NCBI RefSeq assembly: GCF_001399975.1 | Contig: NZ_LKBD01000026.1 | Coordinates: 1 to 64,000 of the forward strand | Reading direction: 5' to 3' | DNA length: 64,000 bases | DNA from: Pseudoalteromonas sp. P1-9 | GTDB lineage: Bacteria > Pseudomonadota > Gammaproteobacteria > Enterobacterales > Alteromonadaceae | Part shown: piece by piece, positions 56,012-64,000 of the stretch | How positions within the stretch are numbered: position 1 is the stretch's first letter | Layout: each line of letters begins with the position of its first letter | Position numbers and translations under genes: made by a program | Notes under the pieces: model-generated | The model's database searches: none | What the model saw: the letters and a program-made list of their open reading frames with translations, nothing else | Told to the model about the DNA's origin: nothing

Positions 56012-56127
56012 TTGCTGTCCTCTCGTATACAAAGCTAGGTGCTTTTACAATCTCTAACAATTTCAAACAGGTCTGAACTTATCAATAGGTAGTTATTTCA
56101 TTATCCTACTGTCAAAAAGGAATTAAC

Positions 56128-56898
56128 ATGAAAAAACTACTGCCTTTAGCCCTTTTATTTGCCTGCAATAGTGGCTTAGCCAGCGACACGATTCAACATC
56201 AAATCGATTTTGGTGTGTCTGACCTTTATGACTTTGATGATAATTTTGTTGGGATTGCTTACACCTACGCCTTTGAAGATCTGGCATCGGCAAGTGGTCC
56301 TCACAATATTAAAACCTATCTAAATAGAATCAATACCCTCTCGACGCGAGCACTCGTACTGGATGATTTTTATGATATTGACGTCGAATACACACATTAT
56401 TTAGACAATGCGTTGGTTGTTCGCTCTAACGTAGAGTATGCAAAAGATAACGATTTTAATAACGAATATTTAATGCTTAACGGCGAACTCGGTAACAATA
56501 TCACCACTAATTTGCAGCTAGGTGTTGGCGTAACTTACTTATATCGTAACGAATCCGATGTTTTTGGTGTGCAAGATTCAAGTAATAACTGGCGATTAAC
56601 CCCATATGTACGCTACACCAAAATTGAACAAGGGCAAGGCTGGGATTTTGTATTTAAACAAATATCGGGGAAAGAAGATTATTATCAAGGACGTGCCGAC
56701 TATTATATCAATGAGAACTGGTTTATTGGTATTCAAGCGTTGGCGCAAACCAATGAACTCGATAATAACAATTTTGAAGTGCAAACTCAGTATTGGTTTA
56801 ATGAACACTTTTCATTTAACTTTGGTTTGGGTGCTGGATTTGGCGATGATAGTTCAGGATTAGATTCGGTTACCTTGCTGGTGACCTCACGCTTTTAA
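56128..56898 (+). CDS. Putative outer-membrane beta-barrel protein
   Basis: 256 residues with signal peptide (LLPLALLFACNSGLAS). The mature part is all alternating hydrophobic/polar strands with aromatic girdle residues (FDVEYTHYL-like, QLGVGVTYLY, WFIGIQALAQ, FSFNFGLGAGFG) and ends in a C-terminal phenylalanine (LLVTSRF), the usual signal for BamA-dependent barrel insertion. About 12 strands are possible. Small porin or channel; cargo unknown. A hairpin GAGTGCGC (56903-56910) with GCGCACTC (56925-56932) follows. Confidence 0.78.
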   Translation: MKKLLPLALLFACNSGLASDTIQHQIDFGVSDLYDFDDNFVGIAYTYAFEDLASASGPHNIKTYLNRINTLSTRALVLDDFYDIDVEYTHYLDNALVVRSNVEYAKDNDFNNEYLMLNGELGNNITTNLQLGVGVTYLYRNESDVFGVQDSSNNWRLTPYVRYTKIEQGQGWDFVFKQISGKEDYYQGRADYYINENWFIGIQALAQTNELDNNNFEVQTQYWFNEHFSFNFGLGAGFGDDSSGLDSVTLLVTSRF

Positions 56899-56954
56899 CT
56901 TAGAGTGCGCTTAATTTTATCGAGGCGCACTCCAAAAGACTCAAATTAGTAAAG

Positions 56955-57185
56955 TTAATTATTGGAGAAGCGATCATATTGCTTAGGTAGCTCGTGCTGT
57001 TTTTCCTCGGCGCTAATATAAACAGTACTTTCAACTACTTTCCAAGAGCCCGTTGCGGTATCGATTTCCCAATCGGTATGCGTTTCCAGTTCGGTAATCG
57101 GCGTATAAGTAACATCCATCGTCGCATTACAGCCAGCTAAGGTGAGTGCTGATAAACCAAGTGCTATTGAGATTAATTTTTTCAT
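56955..57185 (-). CDS. Small lipoprotein of unknown function
   Basis: 76 residues from ATG 57185, preceded by GGGGGAA; the frame opens 12 codons earlier. The lipoprotein signal ends LTLAGC with Cys19. The mature 57 residues are acidic with no recognisable motif. Convergent with the barrel gene; the intervening hairpin may terminate one or both. Confidence 0.7.
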   Translation of the reverse strand: MKKLISIALGLSALTLAGCNATMDVTYTPITELETHTDWEIDTATGSWKVVESTVYISAEEKQHELPKQYDRFSNN

Positions 57186-57344
57186 ATTTCCCCCTTGTTG
57201 TTGCGATAAAGAATAAAACAATTTGTCACTGCCACTTTCACTAATTGATAAACGGCTAATCTAAATGTTGAACGGCTGTGAACATAAACAAGGCGATCTC
57301 AGGTCTATGTATTTACGTAGTATAAAGTTTAACAAGGCATCAAC

Positions 57345-58589
57345 ATGAACTACCTAATTTGCTTTAGCTTATTCTTATTAAGCTTTACCAACATTGCACA
57401 AGAGCGTAAGCCACAAACCAATCACTTAGATTCAATCGTGCTTGGCTCGGGCTGCTTTTGGGGCGCAGAAAAACGCTATGAAGCACTTGATGGCGTAATT
57501 GATGCCGTGAGTGGCTATGCGGATGGCAGCGGCTTTAAAGCAACCTACCGCAACATCATCAAAAAAAGTAACAAGTACAACCCTAATAACTATGCCGAAG
57601 TCGTTAAGGTCACTTTTAATCGTAATGAAATTAGTTTAGAGCAAATTTTACAGCATTTTTATGAACACCATGATCCGACACAGGTGAACCGCCAAGGTAA
57701 TGATGTAGGTACACAATATCGCTCAACGATTTTATATAATTCAGAGCAACAAAAAACGACTGCTGTTGGCGTTACAAAACAGTTTCAAACTCTGCTAACC
57801 AACGCAGGTTTTGGCAAAATAGCCACCAGCATTAAGCCGCTAGAAACCTTCTACGCCGCAGAGGAATATCACCAAGATTATCTTGCAAAAAATCCTAATG
57901 GCTACTGCCCCGATTTACGCACTGGTGTGACATTTAAGCAACAAAAAGTTGCTAAACGTGACAACAGCACGCTGCTAGAAGGTAAACAGATTTTAGTTAT
58001 TGATGCGCCTTTCTGTCCGTATTGTGAGAAATTCAAAGCAGAAACAGCAGCAGGTTATGCAGGCTCCATTCCGCTTACATTCAGAACAGCCGACCAACTC
58101 CATGGCCTTAAAATTAAAACGCCTACATGGGCAACCCCAACTATTATTTTGTTAGAGCAAGGCAAAGAAGTATTTGCACGCCAAGGTTATGTGTCTCGCG
58201 ACGAGTTCTACAAAATTGTAGGCGCATTTAAACTGGGTAAAGGTGAAGCATTCAATGTGGCGTTTAATAAAGGCACGGATAACCGTTATTGCAAACAGTA
58301 TGAGATTTTTAAAAACACGCCGGATGGAGTATTTATTGATAAGTTAAGTGGCGCCAAGTTGTTTGATACACGTGATCGCTTTAACTCTAACAGTGGCTGG
58401 CTTTCATTCACCAAACCGGTTAAAGATGCAGTATATGAAAAACCAGACCATAGCTTTGGCATGGTGCGTACTGAAATTCGTGCCGTTGAGTCAGACATTC
58501 ATTTAGGCCATGTGTTTGATGATGGCCCAAATGGTCAGCTACGTTACTGCATCAATGCAACCGTATTAGAATTTGTACCGCGTAGTTAA
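57345..58589 (+). CDS. Exported methionine sulfoxide reductase fusion MsrA-thioredoxin-MsrB
   Basis: 414 residues. Signal peptide 1-19 (CFSLFLLSFTNIAQ). MsrA domain about 30-195 with nucleophile Cys37 in GSGCFWG and resolving Cys188. A thioredoxin-like domain about 210-300 carries CPYC (224-227). MsrB domain about 310-412 has the catalytic Cys402 in RYCINA and Cys316. The two CxxC zinc pairs of many MsrBs are missing (GVFIDKLSGAKLF). The order with thioredoxin in the middle differs from PilB-type fusions (thioredoxin first). Likely repairs oxidised envelope proteins on both methionine sulfoxide stereoisomers. Confidence 0.93.
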   Translation: MNYLICFSLFLLSFTNIAQERKPQTNHLDSIVLGSGCFWGAEKRYEALDGVIDAVSGYADGSGFKATYRNIIKKSNKYNPNNYAEVVKVTFNRNEISLEQILQHFYEHHDPTQVNRQGNDVGTQYRSTILYNSEQQKTTAVGVTKQFQTLLTNAGFGKIATSIKPLETFYAAEEYHQDYLAKNPNGYCPDLRTGVTFKQQKVAKRDNSTLLEGKQILVIDAPFCPYCEKFKAETAAGYAGSIPLTFRTADQLHGLKIKTPTWATPTIILLEQGKEVFARQGYVSRDEFYKIVGAFKLGKGEAFNVAFNKGTDNRYCKQYEIFKNTPDGVFIDKLSGAKLFDTRDRFNSNSGWLSFTKPVKDAVYEKPDHSFGMVRTEIRAVESDIHLGHVFDDGPNGQLRYCINATVLEFVPRS

Positions 58590-58598
58590 CTTACTGTG

Positions 58599-59288
58599 TT
58601 AGCTAATACCAACTACATTATCGCCGCAGCTATATGAAATTATTTGGCTAAGCTCTTGATAACTTAAGCCACTTTGCTGTTGTAATTCATTAAAGAAAGC
58701 TTGAATTGCAACCAACGACTTTTTAGTTTGTAAACCGCCATCAATAATCTTATGGCTGCGCAAATAGCTCTCACAATCTCGCGATAACAAAAAGGTATCT
58801 TTGCCTAATACACGAAGCGCATAAGGCCCAGTGTTACCTCCTAAGCGTGCGCCATGCTTTTTAAGATACTGCCAAAGTCCAATAATGTCGCCACTTGGCC
58901 AATCTGCGATAAACTGACTAAAACTACCATGCTGACTAGCAACATCATGGATCATAAAGGCATTGGCTTGCACCGTTTGTACTTTTTTATAGTTACGTAC
59001 AATACGTTCATCGCTAGCGGCTTTTTCCTGTTGTTCCGGCGACATCATTAGTAATGCCTCAACATCAAAACGCCAAAATACCTCTTCAAAGCCAGGCCAC
59101 TTTTTCTCAATAACCGACCAATAAAATCCACTTTGAAAAATCTTTTTGGTAAATTCAGATAACCAAGCTGAATCTGGCAACTCTGCTATGCGCTTATTAC
59201 TCAGTGGTTTTGACAGCAACGCCTTTAATTGACGCTCACCGCCCTTTCGCTCGACTGCGCGAAGATAGATATCGTTAAACTTTTCCAT
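58599..59288 (-). CDS. DNA-3-methyladenine glycosylase I family protein (Tag-like)
   Basis: 229 residues of the Tag/helix-hairpin-helix glycosylase superfamily: SGFYWSVIEKKWPGFEEVFWRFD, in part, and SSRDCESY-type LLSRDCESYLR resemble Tag-like enzymes. Tag zinc ligands of E. coli are not evident at the N-terminus, so it is a divergent member. Removes alkylated bases from DNA in characterised relatives; substrate here uncertain. Confidence 0.72.
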   Translation of the reverse strand: MEKFNDIYLRAVERKGGERQLKALLSKPLSNKRIAELPDSAWLSEFTKKIFQSGFYWSVIEKKWPGFEEVFWRFDVEALLMMSPEQQEKAASDERIVRNYKKVQTVQANAFMIHDVASQHGSFSQFIADWPSGDIIGLWQYLKKHGARLGGNTGPYALRVLGKDTFLLSRDCESYLRSHKIIDGGLQTKKSLVAIQAFFNELQQQSGLSYQELSQIISYSCGDNVVGIS

Positions 59289-59522
59289 AAATTACTGGCT
59301 TTAGAAAATTTGAACTAGCTTAACCCCAGTGCAAATTTAGATGCAAGACCAGTGCTAAAGAAAAGAGCAAAGCTTGCACCAAAAAATGGCATTTCCTATC
59401 GTTTTCCGTTTCTCAGGTTCAATCAAAAAATAATTCACCAATAAATTCAATACATTAAAAACAAAAGAAAATTGGCATATTAGATGAATAGCGTGATTGA
59501 ATTATTTTACAGAAGACCTTAC

Positions 59523-59990
59523 ATGCACATTAAAATTGATGATTTATCCAGCCCTGCTGTGATTGCTCTGCTACAAGAACATTTAGATGATATGTACGCA
59601 ACATCACCCGCTGAGAGTGTTCATGCACTTGACCTTAACGAACTTAAAAAAAGTAATATCACTTTTTTCAGCGCATGGCGTGATGATAACTTGCTTGGCT
59701 GTATTGCAATAAAACAGCTTTGCCCAAACCACGCTGAAATAAAGTCAATGCGCACCGCAAAGCACGCCCGTGGAAGCGGTGTGGCTTCGCGCTTACTGCA
59801 ACACACAATTGAGCTAGCTATTGATAAAGCCTATTTGTCACTAAGCCTAGAAACCGGTACGCAAGAATACTTTTATGCTGCACGCAATTTGTATCTAAAG
59901 TTTGGATTTAATATCTGTGGTCCTTTCGCTGATTATCAAGAAGATCCACACAGCACGTTTATGACATTACAGCTAAACACTGTTGCCTAG
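59523..59990 (+). CDS. GNAT-family N-acetyltransferase
   Basis: 155 residues from ATG 59523 (MHIKIDDLSS), which matches relatives of YsnE/PhnO type that begin in this way; ATG 59484 opens the frame 13 codons earlier. Acetyl-CoA motif: MRTAKHARGSGVASRLLQHTI, in part (about 83-103), then LYLKFGFNICGPF. The characteristic ATSPAESVHALDL segment is present. Substrate unknown. Its last 18 bases overlap the 3' end of the convergent LysR gene. Confidence 0.85.
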   Translation: MHIKIDDLSSPAVIALLQEHLDDMYATSPAESVHALDLNELKKSNITFFSAWRDDNLLGCIAIKQLCPNHAEIKSMRTAKHARGSGVASRLLQHTIELAIDKAYLSLSLETGTQEYFYAARNLYLKFGFNICGPFADYQEDPHSTFMTLQLNTVA

Positions 59991-60803
59991 TTGTAACAGC
60001 TCAGTTTGAGAAATTTTGCTATTGGTATGCACGTTACTAATTATCACAATACTAATATCAGGTAAGGCGGGTAAGTGCGTATTTTTCAGCTCTGTTAACT
60101 CGCCGATACTTAAGCGCGCCATAGCACCAATTGCCATACCTTGTTTTATCAACCCTTGCATCGCAGCGACACTGCCACTCATGGCAATCAACTTAAATTG
60201 CGTTCCCTGCTTGTGCAGGCCTTCAATTGCTGCGTGATGAAAACGACAATCTTGCTGAAATGTTACCAGTGGCAAAGGCATTTGCTCTAGTATTTTACAA
60301 TCACCATTACTTACCCATACACCGCTATCTTTAGCAATAATAATCCCCTCTTCACTATCAAATGAGCGTGTTACTATGCCTAAATCGAGTTCACCATTGT
60401 CGAGCTGCTGTCGAATAATATTGCTTGGTAAACAACGTATTTGTAGATCTAAACTTGGCCACAACTGATGCATTTTTTTTACTACGCTTGGCAAAATAGC
60501 ATCGGCGTAATCATCAGGGCAACCTAACCGAATGCGTAACTTATTGCGGTCCGTTTTAACGGCATTTAATGTGCTGTCGTAATGTGCAATAAGCTGTTTT
60601 GCATAACCAACAAGTTGATGCCCATCTTTTGACAAAATGAGATTGCGACCATTTTTTTCAAACAGCACCTTACCTATATCCTGCTCGAGTTTTTTCATCT
60701 GCATACTCACTGCTGACTGAGTGCGATTAACCTGTTTAGCAGCGCGCGTTATGCTTCCAGTGTCGACAAATGCAAGTAAACTTTTAAGCGCATCAATTTC
60801 CAT
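59973..60803 (-). CDS. LysR-family transcriptional regulator
   Basis: 276 residues. N-terminal winged helix-turn-helix SLLAFVDTGSITRAAKQVNR and TQSAVSMQMKKLEQ (about 8-38), then a ligand domain from about 88 (IRLGCPDDYADAILPSVV). The effector is unknown. It is divergent from the GST gene with a 112-base gap that holds the probable operator, making GST the likely target. Confidence 0.9.
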   Translation of the reverse strand: MEIDALKSLLAFVDTGSITRAAKQVNRTQSAVSMQMKKLEQDIGKVLFEKNGRNLILSKDGHQLVGYAKQLIAHYDSTLNAVKTDRNKLRIRLGCPDDYADAILPSVVKKMHQLWPSLDLQIRCLPSNIIRQQLDNGELDLGIVTRSFDSEEGIIIAKDSGVWVSNGDCKILEQMPLPLVTFQQDCRFHHAAIEGLHKQGTQFKLIAMSGSVAAMQGLIKQGMAIGAMARLSIGELTELKNTHLPALPDISIVIISNVHTNSKISQTELLQLGNSV

Positions 60804-60915
60804 AACACATCAATTTAGCTGATAGATAGTATAAGAATTATGCGCTATTCGATGCATAAATAACACGATAAATTATTGGCAATTAAACTAACTACCTAAT
60901 TGAGAGTAACACTAG

Positions 60916-61569
60916 ATGGATTTATATATCGCTAATAAAAACTATTCGAGCTGGTCACTAAGAGCCTGGCTTGTAATGAAAAAATTCAGTTTGAGCTTCA
61001 CTGAACACAACTTAAAATTAGAGACACCAAGTTTTAGCGATACCCTTGCCACAATTGCTCCCTTCGCTAAAGTGCCTGTGTTAGTTGATAGTAGTACAAC
61101 CATATGGGATTCGCTCGCGATTTGCGAATACATCAATGAAACTTATTTATCTAATAAAGGCTGGCCAAGTGATCCGCAGCAACGTGCAAAAGCTCGGGCA
61201 TTAGCGGCAGAAATGCATGCTGGTTTTAACTCATTACGCAATCAGCTGCCTATGAATATACGCGCTAAACGCAAAGTGGAACTGACAGCACAAAGCCAAA
61301 ATGACATTGCGCGCATTGAGCAGATTTTTAGTGAACAACACACACTGTTTCAACATCAAGGCGGTTGGCTATTTGGTGATTGGGGAATTGTTGATGCCAT
61401 GTTTGCGCCTATCGCGCTGCGTTTTAAAACCTATGGCATTTCATTAAATGCTCCTGCAACGGCTTATATGCACAAAGTATTGAGCTGTTCTGTACTTGCC
61501 GAGTGGATAGATCTGGCTTTGCAGGAAACGGAGATTGTTCAAATGGATGAAGCTGGCGAAGAAATCTAA
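60916..61569 (+). CDS. Glutathione S-transferase family protein
   Basis: 217 residues. N-terminal thioredoxin-like GST domain (NKNYSSWSLRAWLVMKKF with the serine of the active site near 11-13, then FAKVPVLVDSSTTIWDSLAICEYI, in part, with the cis-proline and glutathione-binding DS) and helical C-terminal domain with RARALAAEMHAGF. Divergent from the LysR gene, which probably controls it. Detoxification role by family; substrate unknown. Confidence 0.9.
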   Translation: MDLYIANKNYSSWSLRAWLVMKKFSLSFTEHNLKLETPSFSDTLATIAPFAKVPVLVDSSTTIWDSLAICEYINETYLSNKGWPSDPQQRAKARALAAEMHAGFNSLRNQLPMNIRAKRKVELTAQSQNDIARIEQIFSEQHTLFQHQGGWLFGDWGIVDAMFAPIALRFKTYGISLNAPATAYMHKVLSCSVLAEWIDLALQETEIVQMDEAGEEI

Positions 61570-61589
61570 CTTAGCTTAATAAAGAAAAG

Positions 61590-61609
61590 AAAGGGGCTTT
61601 CGCCCCTTT
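61590..61609. terminator. Terminator between GST and oligopeptidase genes
   Basis: AAAGGGGC (61590-61597) pairs with GCCCCTTT (61602-61609) around TTTC; on the minus strand the stem is followed by CTTTTCTTT. Confidence 0.65.
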
Positions 61610-61619
61610 AAAATGTGTA

Positions 61620-63758
61620 TTACTGCTTTAGTAAATCGATGAAGAACGCATACTCTAATGCAGTATCGTTTATGCGTTTAAAGCGACCTGATGCACCACC
61701 GTGACCCGCTTCCATATCCGTTTTGAATAGTAGTAGGTTATCGTTCGTCTTATATTCACGCAGCTTAGCAACCCACTTCATAGGTTCAAAGTACTGTACT
61801 TGCGAGTCATGTAAGCCAGTTGTTACTAACAGGTTTGGATACGCTTGACGTTTAACCTGATCGTAAGGTGAGTAACTTAACATGTAGTCATAGTACGCTT
61901 TTTCATTCGGGTTACCCCACTCATCATACTCGTTTGTTGTCAGTGGAATTGATTCATCAAGCATAGTGGTAACTACATCGACAAATGGGACATGAGAAGC
62001 AACACCGCGATATAACTCTGGCGCTTGGTTAATCACAGCACCCATTAATAAACCACCGGCACTGCCGCCAACCGCAAATACTTTATCTTTTGCACCATAA
62101 CCTTGCTCTACAAGCGCTTTCGTTACGTCAACAAAGTCGTTAAAGGTATTTTTCTTAGTGAGTTTTTTCCCATCTTCATACCAAGGGCGACCTAGCATTT
62201 GAGAGCCTCGAATATGAGCAATGGCGTAAACAAAACCACGGTCAAGCAGGCTTAAACGTGACGTTGAGAAAGTCGGGTCGAAGGTTGCTCCATACGAGCC
62301 ATAACCATATTGGTAAAGCGGGTTAGTACCATCTTTTTTAAACTTATCTTTATGATACACCAGAGATACAGGTACTTTTTTACCATCGCGTGCCGTTACC
62401 ATAATGCGCTCAGATACATAGTTATCAGAGTTAAAGTCACCTAATACTTTCTGTTCTTTTAGTACAGTTTTCTTACCGTCTTCTAACGTATATTCAATTA
62501 CACTAGAAGGCGTTGTCATACTAGTGTAGTACAAACGAACAGATGCATTATCAAGTTCATTATTACCGTACATACCTGCAGCAAACGCAGTATCTTTAAA
62601 GTCCAGGTTAAACTCTTTGCCTGAATCCAGCTTACGTACAGTTACATTCGTTAAACCATTTTCACGCTCTTGATAAACTAAGTGATTATCAAATAATGTA
62701 ATGTCTTCAAGTTTTACGTTATCACGCGCAGGGAGAACTTCTTGCCAATACGCCTTATCACCTACTTTACTTGCATCAACTTTCATTAAACGGAAGTTAA
62801 CCGCATCTAGGTTAGTAGTAATGTAAAAATCGTTATTTAACTTAGCAATACTGTATTCGTGCTTGTCTTCACGCGGAATAAAACGCGTTGGCTTCGCCTT
62901 AGCGTCGTTCGCATCGATAATTGATACACCGCGTGCTTCAGTACTTGAATGGTGAATGTAAACTAAACTGCTGTCTTTACTCTTACTAATATAAGTGTAG
63001 TAAGCTTTGTTTTTCTCTTCATAGACTAGCTCGTCACTACTTTGGTCCGTTCCCAGCACATGGCGGTAAACCTGATAACCAAGTAACGTTTGCGGGTCTT
63101 TTTTGATGTAGTACAAGAAGGTATTGTCGTTACCCCAAACAATATTGCCTGAAGTACCTTCAATTTTATCTTTTAAGTATTCGCCTGTAGTTAGGTCTTT
63201 AATGCGAATAGTGTAAATACGACGGCTTAATGTATCTTCGCCGTACGCGAGTAAATTATCGTTTTCACTTACAGTTAGTGTGCTAACACTAAAATAATCG
63301 TGTGCTTTTGCCAATTCGTTAACATCTAACAGTACTTGCTTATCAGTACCTGCTAAATCTTTTGCGCGCGTATATACGCTATATTCGTTATCACCGCTTA
63401 CTTCACTACCGTAAAAGTAATCGCCCTGCTTTACCGGTACAGACTGATCATCTTTAACAATGCGCCCTTTGATCTCGTCAAATAATTGCGCTTGCAGTGC
63501 TTCAGTATGTTTTAATTTTTGTTCTGTATAACTATTTTCAGCTTCTAAATGCGCTAGAATTTCAGGATCTTTGCGTTCATCGTCACGCATCCAATAATAG
63601 TTATCAACGCGTGTATTACCATGGTGCTTCATTTCAAATGGCACCTTTTTGGCGATAGGCGCTGCAATATCAGTTTGGTTATTGTTTTGAGTGTTATTGC
63701 ATGCGCTAAGCACTATTAGTGAGAGTGCACTTAGTGCGATTGGTTTTAATGCTTTCAT
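61620..63758 (-). CDS. Prolyl-oligopeptidase family lipoprotein (S9A, oligopeptidase B-like)
   Basis: 712 residues from ATG 63758 with AAAGGGA upstream; the frame opens 10 codons earlier. Lipoprotein signal ends LIVLSAC (Cys20), then a linker, the beta-propeller domain (about 80-420) and an alpha/beta hydrolase with GGSAGGLLMG as nucleophile elbow, TTGLHDSQV and AGHGGASGRF for the acid and histidine. Oligopeptidase B of enterics is cytosolic; this copy is exported and lipid-anchored. Cleaves peptides after basic residues in relatives. Confidence 0.92.
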   Translation of the reverse strand: MKALKPIALSALSLIVLSACNNTQNNNQTDIAAPIAKKVPFEMKHHGNTRVDNYYWMRDDERKDPEILAHLEAENSYTEQKLKHTEALQAQLFDEIKGRIVKDDQSVPVKQGDYFYGSEVSGDNEYSVYTRAKDLAGTDKQVLLDVNELAKAHDYFSVSTLTVSENDNLLAYGEDTLSRRIYTIRIKDLTTGEYLKDKIEGTSGNIVWGNDNTFLYYIKKDPQTLLGYQVYRHVLGTDQSSDELVYEEKNKAYYTYISKSKDSSLVYIHHSSTEARGVSIIDANDAKAKPTRFIPREDKHEYSIAKLNNDFYITTNLDAVNFRLMKVDASKVGDKAYWQEVLPARDNVKLEDITLFDNHLVYQERENGLTNVTVRKLDSGKEFNLDFKDTAFAAGMYGNNELDNASVRLYYTSMTTPSSVIEYTLEDGKKTVLKEQKVLGDFNSDNYVSERIMVTARDGKKVPVSLVYHKDKFKKDGTNPLYQYGYGSYGATFDPTFSTSRLSLLDRGFVYAIAHIRGSQMLGRPWYEDGKKLTKKNTFNDFVDVTKALVEQGYGAKDKVFAVGGSAGGLLMGAVINQAPELYRGVASHVPFVDVVTTMLDESIPLTTNEYDEWGNPNEKAYYDYMLSYSPYDQVKRQAYPNLLVTTGLHDSQVQYFEPMKWVAKLREYKTNDNLLLFKTDMEAGHGGASGRFKRINDTALEYAFFIDLLKQ

Positions 63759-63868
63759 AAATATTCCCTTTGTATTTAACCTTCCCATGCTAACCCAGTA
63801 AATTATTTGCGACTATAGTTTTGCGTAACGAATTGTAACAGGCGTATATAGTGATAGTTTACCTGTAC

Positions 63869-64000
63869 TTAGCCTAGATTATTAATCCATTCACTCATTA
63901 CGACATGCGTCTTTATTTTTACGATATCAGGCTCTGCGTCTAAGTATTCTCTAATTTCGTGAAGTCGTTGCATCGAGTCTGTTTGCACGTAAACCAATAA
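63869..64000 (-). CDS. Lrp/AsnC-type ligand-binding domain protein, C-terminal end (partial)
   Basis: The frame runs off the window edge and ends at TAA 63871-63869, leaving 43 residues. LVYVQTDSMQRLHEIREYL..EPDIVKIKTHVVMSEW shows the alternating strand-helix-strand ending and the THVVMSE last strand of Lrp/AsnC effector domains. Whether a DNA-binding domain precedes it lies outside the window. Confidence 0.55.
   Translation of the reverse strand, partial: LLVYVQTDSMQRLHEIREYLDAEPDIVKIKTHVVMSEWINNLG

Overview
The window reads as chromosomal DNA of a marine gammaproteobacterium of the order Alteromonadales, most likely Pseudoalteromonas or a close relative. This is inferred from the low-to-mid GC content, dense gene packing, the gammaproteobacterial gene orders (trmA-fabR-sthA, nfi-hemE-rsd, fkpA-slyX-yheV-yheS-yheT-yheU, nudE/yrfG, cysJIH) and lineage-typical genes (cti, ChrR-linked lipid operon, DUF3149). 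No phage, transposase, CRISPR array or rRNA was found; the window is mostly core chromosome with a few accessory modules.

Layout. 1-5 kb: tail of a probable membrane gene, trmA, fabR, a fatty-acid desaturase with a perfect-armed FabR-type operator, and sthA. 5-11 kb: a Sel1/TonB-like periplasmic protein, a broken endonuclease V gene (nonsense codon plus frameshift), hemE, a possible small RNA, rsd, and an aldehyde dehydrogenase-TetR pair. 11-18 kb: the fkpA-to-yheU block with a WD40 lipoprotein inserted between fkpA and slyX, the ABC-F ATPase YheS, a tiny membrane protein (DUF3149) and a palindromic intergenic repeat. 18-31 kb: M19 dipeptidase, DnaJ-related protein, two initiator tRNAs with a decayed third copy, cysQ, nudE, yrfG, dUTPase, the cis/trans fatty-acid isomerase Cti, and a LemA-M48 peptidase pair. 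31-37 kb: an HBM-type chemoreceptor, a perfect CRP site, secreted proteins of unknown function, and an operon pairing a soluble chemoreceptor-tip protein with a di-iron metallo-beta-lactamase-fold protein. 38-47.5 kb: one long, tightly coupled operon run by an ECF sigma factor and its ChrR anti-sigma (singlet-oxygen type), carrying photolyase, a thiouracil-desulfidase-like protein and a Cfa-centred lipid-modification set. 47.6-64 kb: an LpxH-like phosphoesterase, cysJIH sulfite/PAPS reduction, small envelope proteins, an MsrA-thioredoxin-MsrB fusion, Tag-like glycosylase, LysR/GST pair, a lipoprotein oligopeptidase and the end of an Lrp/AsnC-type protein.

Themes. Three separate ways of changing membrane unsaturated fatty acids lie in this one window: de novo desaturation under FabR, cis-to-trans isomerisation by Cti, and SAM-dependent alkylation by the Cfa homologue in the ChrR operon. 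Photo-oxidative and oxidative defence is the second theme (ChrR/ECF, photolyase, Msr fusion, SthA NADPH balance, cysJIH). The two observations most worth follow-up are the compact di-iron sensor plus receptor-tip operon at 34.8-36.2 kb and the 12-gene ChrR operon with several uncharacterised members. All start choices, operators, promoters and terminators are read by eye and none has been tested by search or folding software.
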